Positions 33,797 through 41,568 of a stretch of 48,641 bases of DNA are shown here, piece after piece. The position numbers were made by a program, and so were the translations under genes. Numbering within the stretch: position 1 is the stretch's first letter; each line of letters starts with the position of its first letter. Under the pieces are notes generated by a model. It was given only the letters and a program-made list of their open reading frames with translations, was not told the origin of the DNA and searched no databases. The DNA is from JBGSPQ01 sp041738505 (GTDB taxonomy: Bacteria > Patescibacteriota > Gracilibacteria > UBA1369). The stretch covers positions 1-48,641 of the forward strand of contig JBGSPQ010000024.1 in the NCBI GenBank assembly GCA_041738505.1. Direction: 5' to 3'.

Positions 33797-33802
33797 ATTA
33801 TA
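33797..33802 (-). promoter_or_regulatory. -10 box giving a leaderless or near-leaderless message
   Basis: A perfect TATAAT on the minus strand ends 8 bases before the ATG at 33788, so the predicted transcript start lies on or within a few bases of the start codon. Confidence 0.45.
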
Positions 33803-33864
33803 AAATACAAAAAAAGGATAGAAATATAACATATTTCACCAGTAAGACAAAACAATATTACAAA

Positions 33865-34455
33865 CTAATCATTCACAAATACAGGATCTGCGGAAATCCG
33901 GCTCTCTTCCGGCAGACTCTGACCCTGATATTTAGAACTGGCTTTTTTATGATAAGGAACGTCGGCCTTGGAGGACATCATTTCAAACGCCAGCTGACAT
34001 ACCCGCATTCCCGGGTAAAGCGCCACCGGCATTCTGTTAATATTGGTTATTTCCAGAGTGATGGTCCCTTCAAAACCGGCATCAATGAATCCCGCAGTGG
34101 AATGCACAATAATCCCCAACCTGCCCAGACTGCTCCTCCCCTCCACCCTGGCCACCATATCATCCGCAATCTTTACCGTCTCCAAAGTCACGCCCAGTAC
34201 AAATTCGTTGGGTTGGACAATAAAAGGAACATTTTCCTCTTTGATTTCTATCATTTTGGCAATATCCCTGAACGTTTCGGGGTTTCGCGGATCCAAAAGC
34301 GCGTGACGGGCATGATCGTAAATTTTAAAGTATCTTCCCAGACGCAAATCCATGGAAGATGCACCGATATTGGCCATATGGTCGTTTTCCGGTGAAACAA
34401 CAACTATATCCCCCGCTTCAATTTTGGCTTTTATATCTTTGTCCGATAAAATCAT
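33865..34455 (-). CDS. dcd: dCTP deaminase
   Basis: 196 residues. Dcd converts dCTP to dUTP, feeding dTTP synthesis. The active-site block 'VEGRSSLGRLGIIVHSTAGFIDAGFEGTITLE' carries the Ser-Arg and Glu positions, and 'MDLRLG' near residue 35 and 'YPGMRVCQL' are also typical. Some relatives are bifunctional dCTP deaminase/dUTPases; sequence alone does not decide. It overlaps purB by 4 bases. Confidence 0.94.
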   Translation of the reverse strand: MILSDKDIKAKIEAGDIVVVSPENDHMANIGASSMDLRLGRYFKIYDHARHALLDPRNPETFRDIAKMIEIKEENVPFIVQPNEFVLGVTLETVKIADDMVARVEGRSSLGRLGIIVHSTAGFIDAGFEGTITLEITNINRMPVALYPGMRVCQLAFEMMSSKADVPYHKKASSKYQGQSLPEESRISADPVFVND

Positions 34456-35831
34456 GATTTGTTAAATTCAGGTTTGTAATTATCCGTAAGTGTGACGGCC
34501 AGACCAATATATTTTGCCGGAGTCAGAGACTTTAGATTTCTCTTATCGGCGGACGGAATGGCCAGACCGTCTATAAATTTATGCAGACGCTTTTTATCTA
34601 TTTTCTTTCCACGGGTCAATTCCTTTAATTTTTCATAAGCGCCGGGAACCTTGTGTTTTCTCATCACGGTTTGAACGGGCTCCGCCAAAAGCTCCCAGTT
34701 GGAATCCAGATCCGCTTTAATCAAAGCCGCATTCAACTCCAATTTATGAAGTCCCTGTATACAATTTTTATACGCCAGCATGGAATATGCAAATGCCGAA
34801 CCCACGTTTCTTAGAGTGGTGGAATCCGTCAAATCTCTTTGCCAACGCGAAATCGGAAGTTTATCCGAAAAATGTTTTAACAGAGCGTTAGCCACCCCAA
34901 GATTACCTTCACTGTTCTCAAAATCTATCGGATTTACCTTGTGAGGCATTGTGGATGAGCCAACCTCCCCTTTCTTCACCTTCTGTTTGAAATATCCCAG
35001 ACTAATATACGCCCACATATCCCTGTTGAAATCCAACAAAACTGTATTAATTCTTTTTACGTTGTCGGAGATTTCTGCGACAAAATCATGTGGTTCAATT
35101 TGAGTCGTATAAGAATTAAACTCTATACCAAGTCCATGTATAAATTTTTTAGACGCTGTAGGCCAATCCACTTTTGGATAAGCGGCTACATGAGCATTAT
35201 AATTACCGACAGCTCCGTTCATTTTTCCAAGAATGGGCCACTGCTTAAGCCGACCGACCTGCCTTTCCAGCCGGGCCACGTAATTCACAAACTCCTTACC
35301 CAGAGTGGTGGGCGACGCGGGTTGGCCGTGAGTCCTTCCCATCATTGCCACTTTTTTATACTTAAGGGCCTTTTCGTACACAATCTGCTCCACCCCCGTA
35401 ATCACCGGCATCAATTTGTCTATTCCCCCCTTGATCATCAAAGCATAAGACAGATTGTTAATATCCTCCGAGGTACAGCCAAAATGCACAAATTCCAGAT
35501 ACTTTTCAAATGCGCTCCCCTGCAATTTCTCTTTAATAAGATATTCAATCGCCTTCACATCATGATTGGTGACTTTTTCAATCGCCTTCACCCTGGTTGC
35601 ATCAACAAGATCAAAAGATTCGTATAAACTGCGCAGCTGCTTAAGCTCCGCCGCCCTCCAGACTTTGGTACCTTTAAGCTTCAAATCGTTGCACAAAAAT
35701 ATGAACCATTCAATTTCTATGAGCAGTCTGTACTTCATCAATGCCGATTCCGAAAAAACCGCCCGCAGTTCATTCACTTTATCGCCGTACCGTCCGTCCA
35801 GCGGAGAAATGTTTTCCAAAGTATCCCTCAT
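34452..35831 (-). CDS. purB: Adenylosuccinate lyase
   Basis: 459 residues, of the E. coli PurB type. It cleaves SAICAR and adenylosuccinate, acting twice in purine synthesis. 'SPLDGRYGDKV' at the start, 'GRTHGQPASPTTLGKE' and the mobile signature loop 'GSSTMPHKVNPIDFENSEGNL' with the catalytic Ser are present. It is 4 bases downstream of purE and overlaps dcd, making purC-purE-purB-dcd one operon. Confidence 0.96.
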   Translation of the reverse strand: MRDTLENISPLDGRYGDKVNELRAVFSESALMKYRLLIEIEWFIFLCNDLKLKGTKVWRAAELKQLRSLYESFDLVDATRVKAIEKVTNHDVKAIEYLIKEKLQGSAFEKYLEFVHFGCTSEDINNLSYALMIKGGIDKLMPVITGVEQIVYEKALKYKKVAMMGRTHGQPASPTTLGKEFVNYVARLERQVGRLKQWPILGKMNGAVGNYNAHVAAYPKVDWPTASKKFIHGLGIEFNSYTTQIEPHDFVAEISDNVKRINTVLLDFNRDMWAYISLGYFKQKVKKGEVGSSTMPHKVNPIDFENSEGNLGVANALLKHFSDKLPISRWQRDLTDSTTLRNVGSAFAYSMLAYKNCIQGLHKLELNAALIKADLDSNWELLAEPVQTVMRKHKVPGAYEKLKELTRGKKIDKKRLHKFIDGLAIPSADKRNLKSLTPAKYIGLAVTLTDNYKPEFNKS

Positions 35832-35835
35832 GTTT

Positions 35836-36297
35836 TTATACGTTAAAAGAATCTTTAACTTTTTTTAGATGACTAGCGTACTTCTTCCTTAATTCCACGT
35901 CATTTAGAGCAAAAATCCTCACAATCGCCAGCACCGCGTTTTTGGGATCAAGAACCGTCATCACCGGAGTATCCGAAGGCATCTGCAGAGTGGAATTAAT
36001 GTTAACCATCATATCGGATTTATCCGCAAATGGCGGACAAGCAATCACCGGATGAATGCTGGAACCCGCCGTACAGCCCGAAAGCCCGTTGGACCGTCCC
36101 GCAATCGTCACATAAACCAAATCCCCTTCAAATTCGTTGTATTTTGAAACCAGTTCAATCAGTTTTTCCGGCACTTTGTGCGCAGAAACAACTTTAACTT
36201 CGCTCTTAATCCCCCACTCGTCCAGACCGTCCGTGATTTTTTTGGCATGATCACTGTCACTTTCCGATCCAAGCAATACGGGTACAAGTTTTTTCAT
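35836..36297 (-). CDS. purE: Phosphoribosylaminoimidazole carboxylase PurE, class II-like
   Basis: 153 residues. The AIR/CAIR-binding loops are 'GSESDSD' (10-16) and 'SAH' (38-40). The discriminating loop is 'AGRSNGLSG' (66-74), followed by 'HPVIACPP'. Class I bacterial PurE (N5-CAIR mutase, needing PurK) typically has 'AGGAAHLPG' there, whereas the metazoan PAICS carboxylase has 'AGRSNGLGP', so this looks like the class II enzyme that carboxylates AIR directly with CO2. 'TVLDPKNAV' and 'IFAL' are also PAICS-like. It lies 17 bases after purC; in animals the two activities are one fused protein. Confidence 0.93.
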   Translation of the reverse strand: MKKLVPVLLGSESDSDHAKKITDGLDEWGIKSEVKVVSAHKVPEKLIELVSKYNEFEGDLVYVTIAGRSNGLSGCTAGSSIHPVIACPPFADKSDMMVNINSTLQMPSDTPVMTVLDPKNAVLAIVRIFALNDVELRKKYASHLKKVKDSFNV

Positions 36298-36314
36298 GAG
36301 AATTAAAATTAAAA

Positions 36315-37283
36315 TTACATGTATGTAGCCAGATTTTTTCCCACCCTCTCAAGCACGGGCCCAACCTCGGCGGAAAAATCCTCTCCGGTAATAAGTTCAT
36401 ACGCCTCAATATACCTTCTGGCCGTTTCCGCCTTAATTTCAACCGGTATTTCCGGCACATCCCCCTCCCCCATAAAACCTTTTTCATTGGCCAGCCACTC
36501 GCGCAGATATTCCTTATCTATTTTTTTCTGTTCCTCTCCTTTTTCAAACCTCTTTTGATACTCATTTGCAAACCAGAATCTGGAGGAATCCGGGGTATGT
36601 ATCTCATCAATCAGAACAATTTCGCCTTCGGGTGTCATCCCAAATTCATATTTTGTATCCACCAGAATAATCCCCTGCTTGGCGGCGATTTCCACGCCTC
36701 TCTGATAAAGTTTCAATGCCGAGTCGGCAATTTTGTCATACTGCTCCGCCGTAAGATCAGTCCGCTCCAGAATAACCTCGCGCGAAACCGATTCGTCATG
36801 ATCACCGTGCAGAGCTTTTGTAGAAGGAGTTAAAATCGGTTGATCAAATTTCTGGTTCTTTTTAAGACCTTCGGGCAACACATTGCCACAGAAATTTCTG
36901 ACACCCTTTTCATAGTTGTACCAGGCGCTGGTGGTTGTCACCCCTGTAATATATCCCCTCACCACCATCTCAATCGGCAGAGGTTTGCATTCTTTGGCGA
37001 TCACAACATTCGGGTCCGGAAACTCAATCACATGATTACCAATAATATCCGCAGTTTTTTCAAACCAGAATTTTGCCATCTGATTCAAAACCTGCCCCTT
37101 AAAAGGAATCATACAAATAACCTTGTCAAAGGCTGAAAGTCTGTCCGTAACAACAATAAATCTTTTTCCGTCTTTGGTGTAATTATCACGAACCTTTCCC
37201 TCATACCTGCTTCCCAGAGTCGCAAAATCGGTTCCGGCCAGACAATGCGGCACCTGCGCGACTATATCCTGCTCCGAAATCAT
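36315..37283 (-). CDS. purC: SAICAR synthetase (Ade1-like)
   Basis: 322 residues from the ATG at 37283 (MISEQDIV); the open frame extends further only with a non-ATG start and an unlikely hydrophobic segment. PurC joins aspartate to CAIR. 'RYEGKVRDNY', 'TDRLSAFDKVI', 'PFKGQVLNQMAKFWFEKT' and 'VVRGYITGVTTTSAWYNYEKG' are the long, yeast Ade1-like form rather than the short E. coli form. 'IHTPDSSRFW' is the late catalytic motif. It heads the minus-strand purine operon and is divergent from purA. Confidence 0.95.
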   Translation of the reverse strand: MISEQDIVAQVPHCLAGTDFATLGSRYEGKVRDNYTKDGKRFIVVTDRLSAFDKVICMIPFKGQVLNQMAKFWFEKTADIIGNHVIEFPDPNVVIAKECKPLPIEMVVRGYITGVTTTSAWYNYEKGVRNFCGNVLPEGLKKNQKFDQPILTPSTKALHGDHDESVSREVILERTDLTAEQYDKIADSALKLYQRGVEIAAKQGIILVDTKYEFGMTPEGEIVLIDEIHTPDSSRFWFANEYQKRFEKGEEQKKIDKEYLREWLANEKGFMGEGDVPEIPVEIKAETARRYIEAYELITGEDFSAEVGPVLERVGKNLATYM

Positions 37284-37359
37284 AATGACGTATTTATGGA
37301 TTATTACATGGCTAATATAAGTTATCAGACCGTTCAAAAGCAAGAATTTAACAACCCGC

Positions 37360-37386
37360 TTGAATTTGATAATTTTATGCTATATT
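37360..37386 (+). promoter_or_regulatory. Extended -10 promoter of purA
   Basis: TTGAAT (37360-37365), a 15-base spacer ending in TGC, and TATATT (37381-37386) form an extended -10 element. The leader would be about 25 bases. It lies in the 134-base gap between divergent purC and purA; no clear purine operator is recognised. Confidence 0.5.
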
Positions 37387-37417
37387 TGCCCCGGACAAAT
37401 TATTATTATTTTCATCT

Positions 37418-38725
37418 ATGACCAATCAAATCTCCGAAAAATACGGCAATATAGCGGTTATTCTGGGCGGACAATGGGGCGACGAAGGTAAAGGCAAACT
37501 GATAGACATAATGTCCGGAGAATACGAGATTGTGGCCAGGGCGGCGGGCGGAGCCAACGCCGGACACACGGTATATGTGCGCGATCCGGTACATGAGGAA
37601 GAGACCAAAAAATTTATTTTCCATTTAATGCCTTCGGGGATGCTTTACCCGAATGTGATAGGCGTCATCGGCAACGGATGCGTTGTCCACCTGCCCACGT
37701 TGTTTGATGAAATCAAATTTTTAAAAACCAACAATATTGAAGTAAACGGAAGGCTGTTTATTTCGGACAGAGCTCATCTGGTTTTTGAATACCATAAAAT
37801 TATTGACGGACTGCAGGAGGAACGAAAAGGCAAAGGACAGGTGGGAACCACCAAACGGGGCATCGGTCCGGCCTATGGGGACAAAATGTCCCGAATCGGA
37901 ATCCGCGCCGGAGACCTTCTGGACTTTGAACGGTTTGAACAAAAATTGCGTTCAAACGTTGCGACTCTGCAAACGATGTACAATTTTGATTTCAATGTTG
38001 AACATGAAATAGAATTTTACAGAAGTATTTTGGAAACGGTTAAACCAATGATTACGGACACCGGGGCCATGTTGAACAAAGCGAACCTGGAAGGCAAAAA
38101 AATACTTTTGGAGGGAGCCAACGGCACTCTGCTGGATATTGACCACGGTACTTATCCTTTCTGCACTTCTTCAAACGCCTCCATCGGAGGGATTTGCACC
38201 GGGACGGGACTGGCGCCGTCCAAATTCACGGCCGTTATAGGAATTATGAAAGCGTACATGACGCGTGTTGGGGCCGGCCCGTTTCCCACCGAACAGGACA
38301 ATGAAACCGGAGAAATGATCAGAGAAAAAGGGGGCGAGTTCGGGTCCACCACCGGCCGGCCCCGTCGCTGCGGCTGGTTTGACGCCGTTGCATCCAGATA
38401 TTCCGCCGACATCAACGGGATGACGGGCATCAACCTTACCAAACTGGACGTACTTGACTCCCTGGACACAATCAAAATCGGCGTCTCCTACAAGCACAAC
38501 GAAAAAACTCTTGAATCATTCCCCTATTCGGCCGAAATCCTGGAACAGGTGGAAGTGGATTACATAGAAATGCCCGGCTGGAAAACAGACACATCTTCCG
38601 CTAAAAAAATTGATGATCTGCCACCCAACGCCAAAGCTTACGTTGAAAAACTGGAACAACTGATCGGAGTATCAATAGATTTTGTCGGAGTCGGCCAAAA
38701 ACGAGACGAAATGGCGGTCAAATAA
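37418..38725 (+). CDS. purA: Adenylosuccinate synthetase
   Basis: 435 residues. PurA makes adenylosuccinate from IMP, Asp and GTP. 'GGQWGDEGKGKLID' is the P-loop-like signature, 'GGANAGHTV' carries the catalytic His, 'GTTKRGIGPAY' binds IMP, and 'EGANGTLLDIDHGTYPFCTSSN' and 'GSTTGRPRRCGWFD' follow. All are intact. It starts opposite the purC-purE-purB-dcd run and is 50 bases upstream of a carbonic anhydrase gene. Confidence 0.97.
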   Translation: MTNQISEKYGNIAVILGGQWGDEGKGKLIDIMSGEYEIVARAAGGANAGHTVYVRDPVHEEETKKFIFHLMPSGMLYPNVIGVIGNGCVVHLPTLFDEIKFLKTNNIEVNGRLFISDRAHLVFEYHKIIDGLQEERKGKGQVGTTKRGIGPAYGDKMSRIGIRAGDLLDFERFEQKLRSNVATLQTMYNFDFNVEHEIEFYRSILETVKPMITDTGAMLNKANLEGKKILLEGANGTLLDIDHGTYPFCTSSNASIGGICTGTGLAPSKFTAVIGIMKAYMTRVGAGPFPTEQDNETGEMIREKGGEFGSTTGRPRRCGWFDAVASRYSADINGMTGINLTKLDVLDSLDTIKIGVSYKHNEKTLESFPYSAEILEQVEVDYIEMPGWKTDTSSAKKIDDLPPNAKAYVEKLEQLIGVSIDFVGVGQKRDEMAVK

Positions 38726-38775
38726 TCCCGCCGGACAATCCACAATAAAACCATCCCCGCCAATTACTCATTAAT

Positions 38776-39543
38776 ATGAGAAAATATCACAGCTACGAGG
38801 AACTTTTAAAGAACAACCGCGATTGGGTCAAAACAAAAAAATCCAACGACCCGGGTTTCTTTAAACGGCTCTCCGAAGGCCAAAAACCCCCATACCTTAT
38901 TCTCGGCTGTGCCGACAGCAGAATTCCCATAGACACCTTTATGCAGGTGGAGCCGGGCGAATTTTTTGTTCATCGCAACATTGCAAACCTGATTTCCGTA
39001 ACCGACATGAATTTCCTTTCGGTACTTGAATATGCCGTAAACTACCTGGGAGTGGAACACATCATCATTTGCGGGCACACCCACTGCGGAGGCATCGCCG
39101 CGGCTTACAAAAGCCAGTGTGAAGGACTGGTGCGCAACTGGACAACTCCCATAAAAGACCTGATTGCCGATCACAAAAAAATCCTCAACAAAATCCCGCA
39201 AACCGAAGACAGGTTGAATAAAATTTCCGAACTCAACATCATCGCGCAGGTAAAAAATCTTTTTAAAATTTCCGTCATCAGAAAAAAAATCAAATCCGGC
39301 CATCAATATCCAAAGATCCACGGCTGGCTTTTAAATTTGGAGGACGGCCACATTCAAATTGTCCGTCTGCCCATTCGCACATGGAAAAAAACGGGCATAG
39401 TACCCGCCAACTACAGCCATGAAACACCCCATCCGGCAAAGATATTTTCGGAACATCACATAAAAGACCACAAACACCGCGCTCTCCACACTCCAGATAT
39501 GGCGCCCGAAACCCGCACCCGTCAAATTGAAAAACAGCTTTAA
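38776..39543 (+). CDS. Beta-class carbonic anhydrase with a His-rich C-terminal extension
   Basis: 255 residues. The zinc ligands are C45, H101 and C104, and the D47-R49 dyad is in 'GCADSR'; 'HRNIANL' and 'GHTHCGG' complete the signature. It interconverts CO2 and bicarbonate. The family core ends near residue 205; a further 45 residues are basic and His-rich ('HETPH', 'EHHIKDHKHRALH'), which is unusual and might bind metal. It lies just downstream of purA on the same strand, opposite the purC-purE operon; local supply of CO2 to the class II-like PurE is an inference. Confidence 0.93.
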   Translation: MRKYHSYEELLKNNRDWVKTKKSNDPGFFKRLSEGQKPPYLILGCADSRIPIDTFMQVEPGEFFVHRNIANLISVTDMNFLSVLEYAVNYLGVEHIIICGHTHCGGIAAAYKSQCEGLVRNWTTPIKDLIADHKKILNKIPQTEDRLNKISELNIIAQVKNLFKISVIRKKIKSGHQYPKIHGWLLNLEDGHIQIVRLPIRTWKKTGIVPANYSHETPHPAKIFSEHHIKDHKHRALHTPDMAPETRTRQIEKQL

Positions 39544-39545
39544 TA

Positions 39546-39574
39546 TTGTCGGCCATATACTAAAATCGTATAGT
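39546..39574 (+). promoter_or_regulatory. Promoter of the pentose-phosphate operon
   Basis: TTGTCG (39546-39551), exactly 17 bases, then TATAGT (39569-39574): 4/6 and 5/6 to consensus at ideal spacing. The start would be near 39581, 29 bases before the tal ATG. Confidence 0.55.
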
Positions 39575-39609
39575 GCGAACAGTGTAAAATATTTTGTAAA
39601 TCTTTCATT

Positions 39610-40260
39610 ATGAAATTCTTTTTGGACACCGCGGATATTGAGGCGATCAAAAAATATGCCGCCTGGGGAGTTGTTGACGGCGTAACCACAAATCCATCCC
39701 TTATAGCAAAAGAAGGCGTCTCTCTTGAAAACAGAATCAAGGAAATCGCCGAAGTTGTGGACGGCCCGATCAGTGCCGAAGTGATTTCAACGGAATACGA
39801 AGGAATGATTGAGGAAGGCAGAAAAGTCGCGGCATGGCATAAAAACATCTACGTAAAACTGCCCATGACCGAAAACGGTCTTAAGGCCTGCAAAACTCTT
39901 TCCGGAGAAGGAATACACATTAATCAGACATTGATTTTTTCCGCGGGTCAGGCTCTACTGGCGGCCAAAGCCGGAGCGACGGTGGTCTCCCCTTTTATCG
40001 GCAGACTGGACGATATTGCACAGGACGGCATGGAACTGATTTTTGAAATCGCGGAAATGTACAGTCACTATGATTTCAAGACCGAAATTCTGGTGGCAAG
40101 CGTTCGTCACGCCAGACATGTGATTGACGCGGCCAAGATGGGCGCCCAAATCGCAACAATGCCCCCCGAAGTTCTGGATAAACTGCTAAAACACCCTCTC
40201 ACCGATATCGGACTGAAAAAATTTCTGGAAGACTGGGAAAAAGTAAAGGCGGTTCAATAA
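39610..40260 (+). CDS. tal: Transaldolase (short, TalC/fructose-6-phosphate aldolase-like)
   Basis: 216 residues, the short type 3B form. 'MKFFLDTADI' and 'GVTTNPSLIAKEG' open the barrel, the Schiff-base Lys is K83 in 'YVKLPMT', and 'NQTLIFSAGQA' and 'SPFIGRLDDI' follow. It moves three-carbon units between sugar phosphates. It is first in the six-gene operon, so transaldolase rather than FSA activity is the sensible reading. Confidence 0.94.
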   Translation: MKFFLDTADIEAIKKYAAWGVVDGVTTNPSLIAKEGVSLENRIKEIAEVVDGPISAEVISTEYEGMIEEGRKVAAWHKNIYVKLPMTENGLKACKTLSGEGIHINQTLIFSAGQALLAAKAGATVVSPFIGRLDDIAQDGMELIFEIAEMYSHYDFKTEILVASVRHARHVIDAAKMGAQIATMPPEVLDKLLKHPLTDIGLKKFLEDWEKVKAVQ

Positions 40261-40281
40261 AAAATAAAGCGTCATACAATA

Positions 40282-41568
40282 ATGATAAAATTATTAACGG
40301 AAAACCTGTCCCGGATTGCATCCGGGCATGGAATAACGGAAGTGGAAATACGTGAGAAAGAAGGACTCATCGGTGATTATTTAAAAAAAATAGAAGCGCA
40401 AAATCTGGGATTCTATAAAGTCATTGATGACAAGGAAATGACAGCCGAAATACGCTCTTTCGCGGAAACATCATCCGGTAAATATTCACACATTGTGGTT
40501 TTGGGGATTGGAGGATCCGCGCTCGGAACGATTTGTATAGTGCAAAGCCTTTCGCATCTTTTCAAACCTTCAAAACTGATTGTCGCGGACAATATCGACC
40601 CCGTGATAATCAAAGAATTGGAAGATACGATTGAATTTGAAAAAACCCTTTTTATTGTTGTAACCAAATCGGGATCAACACCCGAAACTCTTTCGCAATT
40701 TTTCTATTTCAAAGACAAATGCGAAAAAGCGGGTCTTCCCGTTCGGGAGCACTTTGTGATAATCACCGACCCCGAAAAAGGGCTACTGCGAAAAATCGCT
40801 GACATAGAAAATATTCCATCGTTTGAAGTACCGGTAACTACGGGCGGAAGATTTTCCGTATTAACAGCTGTGGGACTTTTGCCGGCCGCACTCATCGGTT
40901 CCGATACAGAATCACTTCTTAAAGGAGCCCGAAAAATAAGAGAAAACTTTTTAAGTGAAGACCCTGAAAAAAACCTTCCGTTCAGACTTGCAGCCATCCA
41001 ATATCTTTCATATCTTAAAGGGAAAAAAATTAATGTGATAATCCCCTACGCCCAAAAACTGATAAAGTTCGCAGACTGGTACCGACAACTGCTGGCGGAA
41101 AGCATCGGCAAAAAAGTTGATCGCGAAGGAAATGTTGTAAACGTGGGAATAACGCCCGTAAACGCACTGGGCGCGACCGACCAGCATTCACAGAGCCAGC
41201 TTTATAACGAAGGACCCAACGACAAACTGCACATTTTTATAAAAGTTAACGACCTGGCACCATTAGTCCACATTCCAAACCTCTACCCGGACGAACTAAG
41301 TCTCACCTACCTAAATAACATCACTTTCAACAAACTTATTGAAACGGAGATGGAGGGCACCGTTCAGGCTCTGACCCAAAACGACCGCCCCAACATCACA
41401 ATAGAAATTGAGCGCGTTGATGAAGAAGCCCTTGGCGGCCTTTTTATGCTTTTTGAATGTGCAACGGCATTTCTGGGGGAATTTTTTAACATCAATGCTT
41501 TCAATCAACCGGGAGTTGAACTGTCCAAACAAATCACCAAACAATTATTATCACCAAATCATGACTGA
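40282..41568 (+). CDS. pgi: Glucose-6-phosphate isomerase
   Basis: 428 residues, a shorter PGI form. The SIS domains are visible: 'VVLGIGGSALGT', 'VTKSGSTPETLSQF' (sugar-phosphate loop), 'VTTGGRFSVLTAVGLLP' and 'GATDQHSQSQLYNEGPNDK', which contains the catalytic His region. It links fructose-6-P from transaldolase/transketolase to glucose-6-P for zwf. It is 21 bases after tal; its stop overlaps the tkt start by 8 bases. Confidence 0.95.
   Translation: MIKLLTENLSRIASGHGITEVEIREKEGLIGDYLKKIEAQNLGFYKVIDDKEMTAEIRSFAETSSGKYSHIVVLGIGGSALGTICIVQSLSHLFKPSKLIVADNIDPVIIKELEDTIEFEKTLFIVVTKSGSTPETLSQFFYFKDKCEKAGLPVREHFVIITDPEKGLLRKIADIENIPSFEVPVTTGGRFSVLTAVGLLPAALIGSDTESLLKGARKIRENFLSEDPEKNLPFRLAAIQYLSYLKGKKINVIIPYAQKLIKFADWYRQLLAESIGKKVDREGNVVNVGITPVNALGATDQHSQSQLYNEGPNDKLHIFIKVNDLAPLVHIPNLYPDELSLTYLNNITFNKLIETEMEGTVQALTQNDRPNITIEIERVDEEALGGLFMLFECATAFLGEFFNINAFNQPGVELSKQITKQLLSPNHD

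Noticed and set aside
37284..37343. A longer purC starting at 37343
   Set aside because: It needs a TTG start and adds a hydrophobic segment not found in PurC; the ATG at 37283 begins the family sequence.
41408..41560. A longer transketolase starting inside pgi
   Set aside because: The added residues are not transketolase-like; the ATG at 41561 lies in a normal ATGACTGA overlap.
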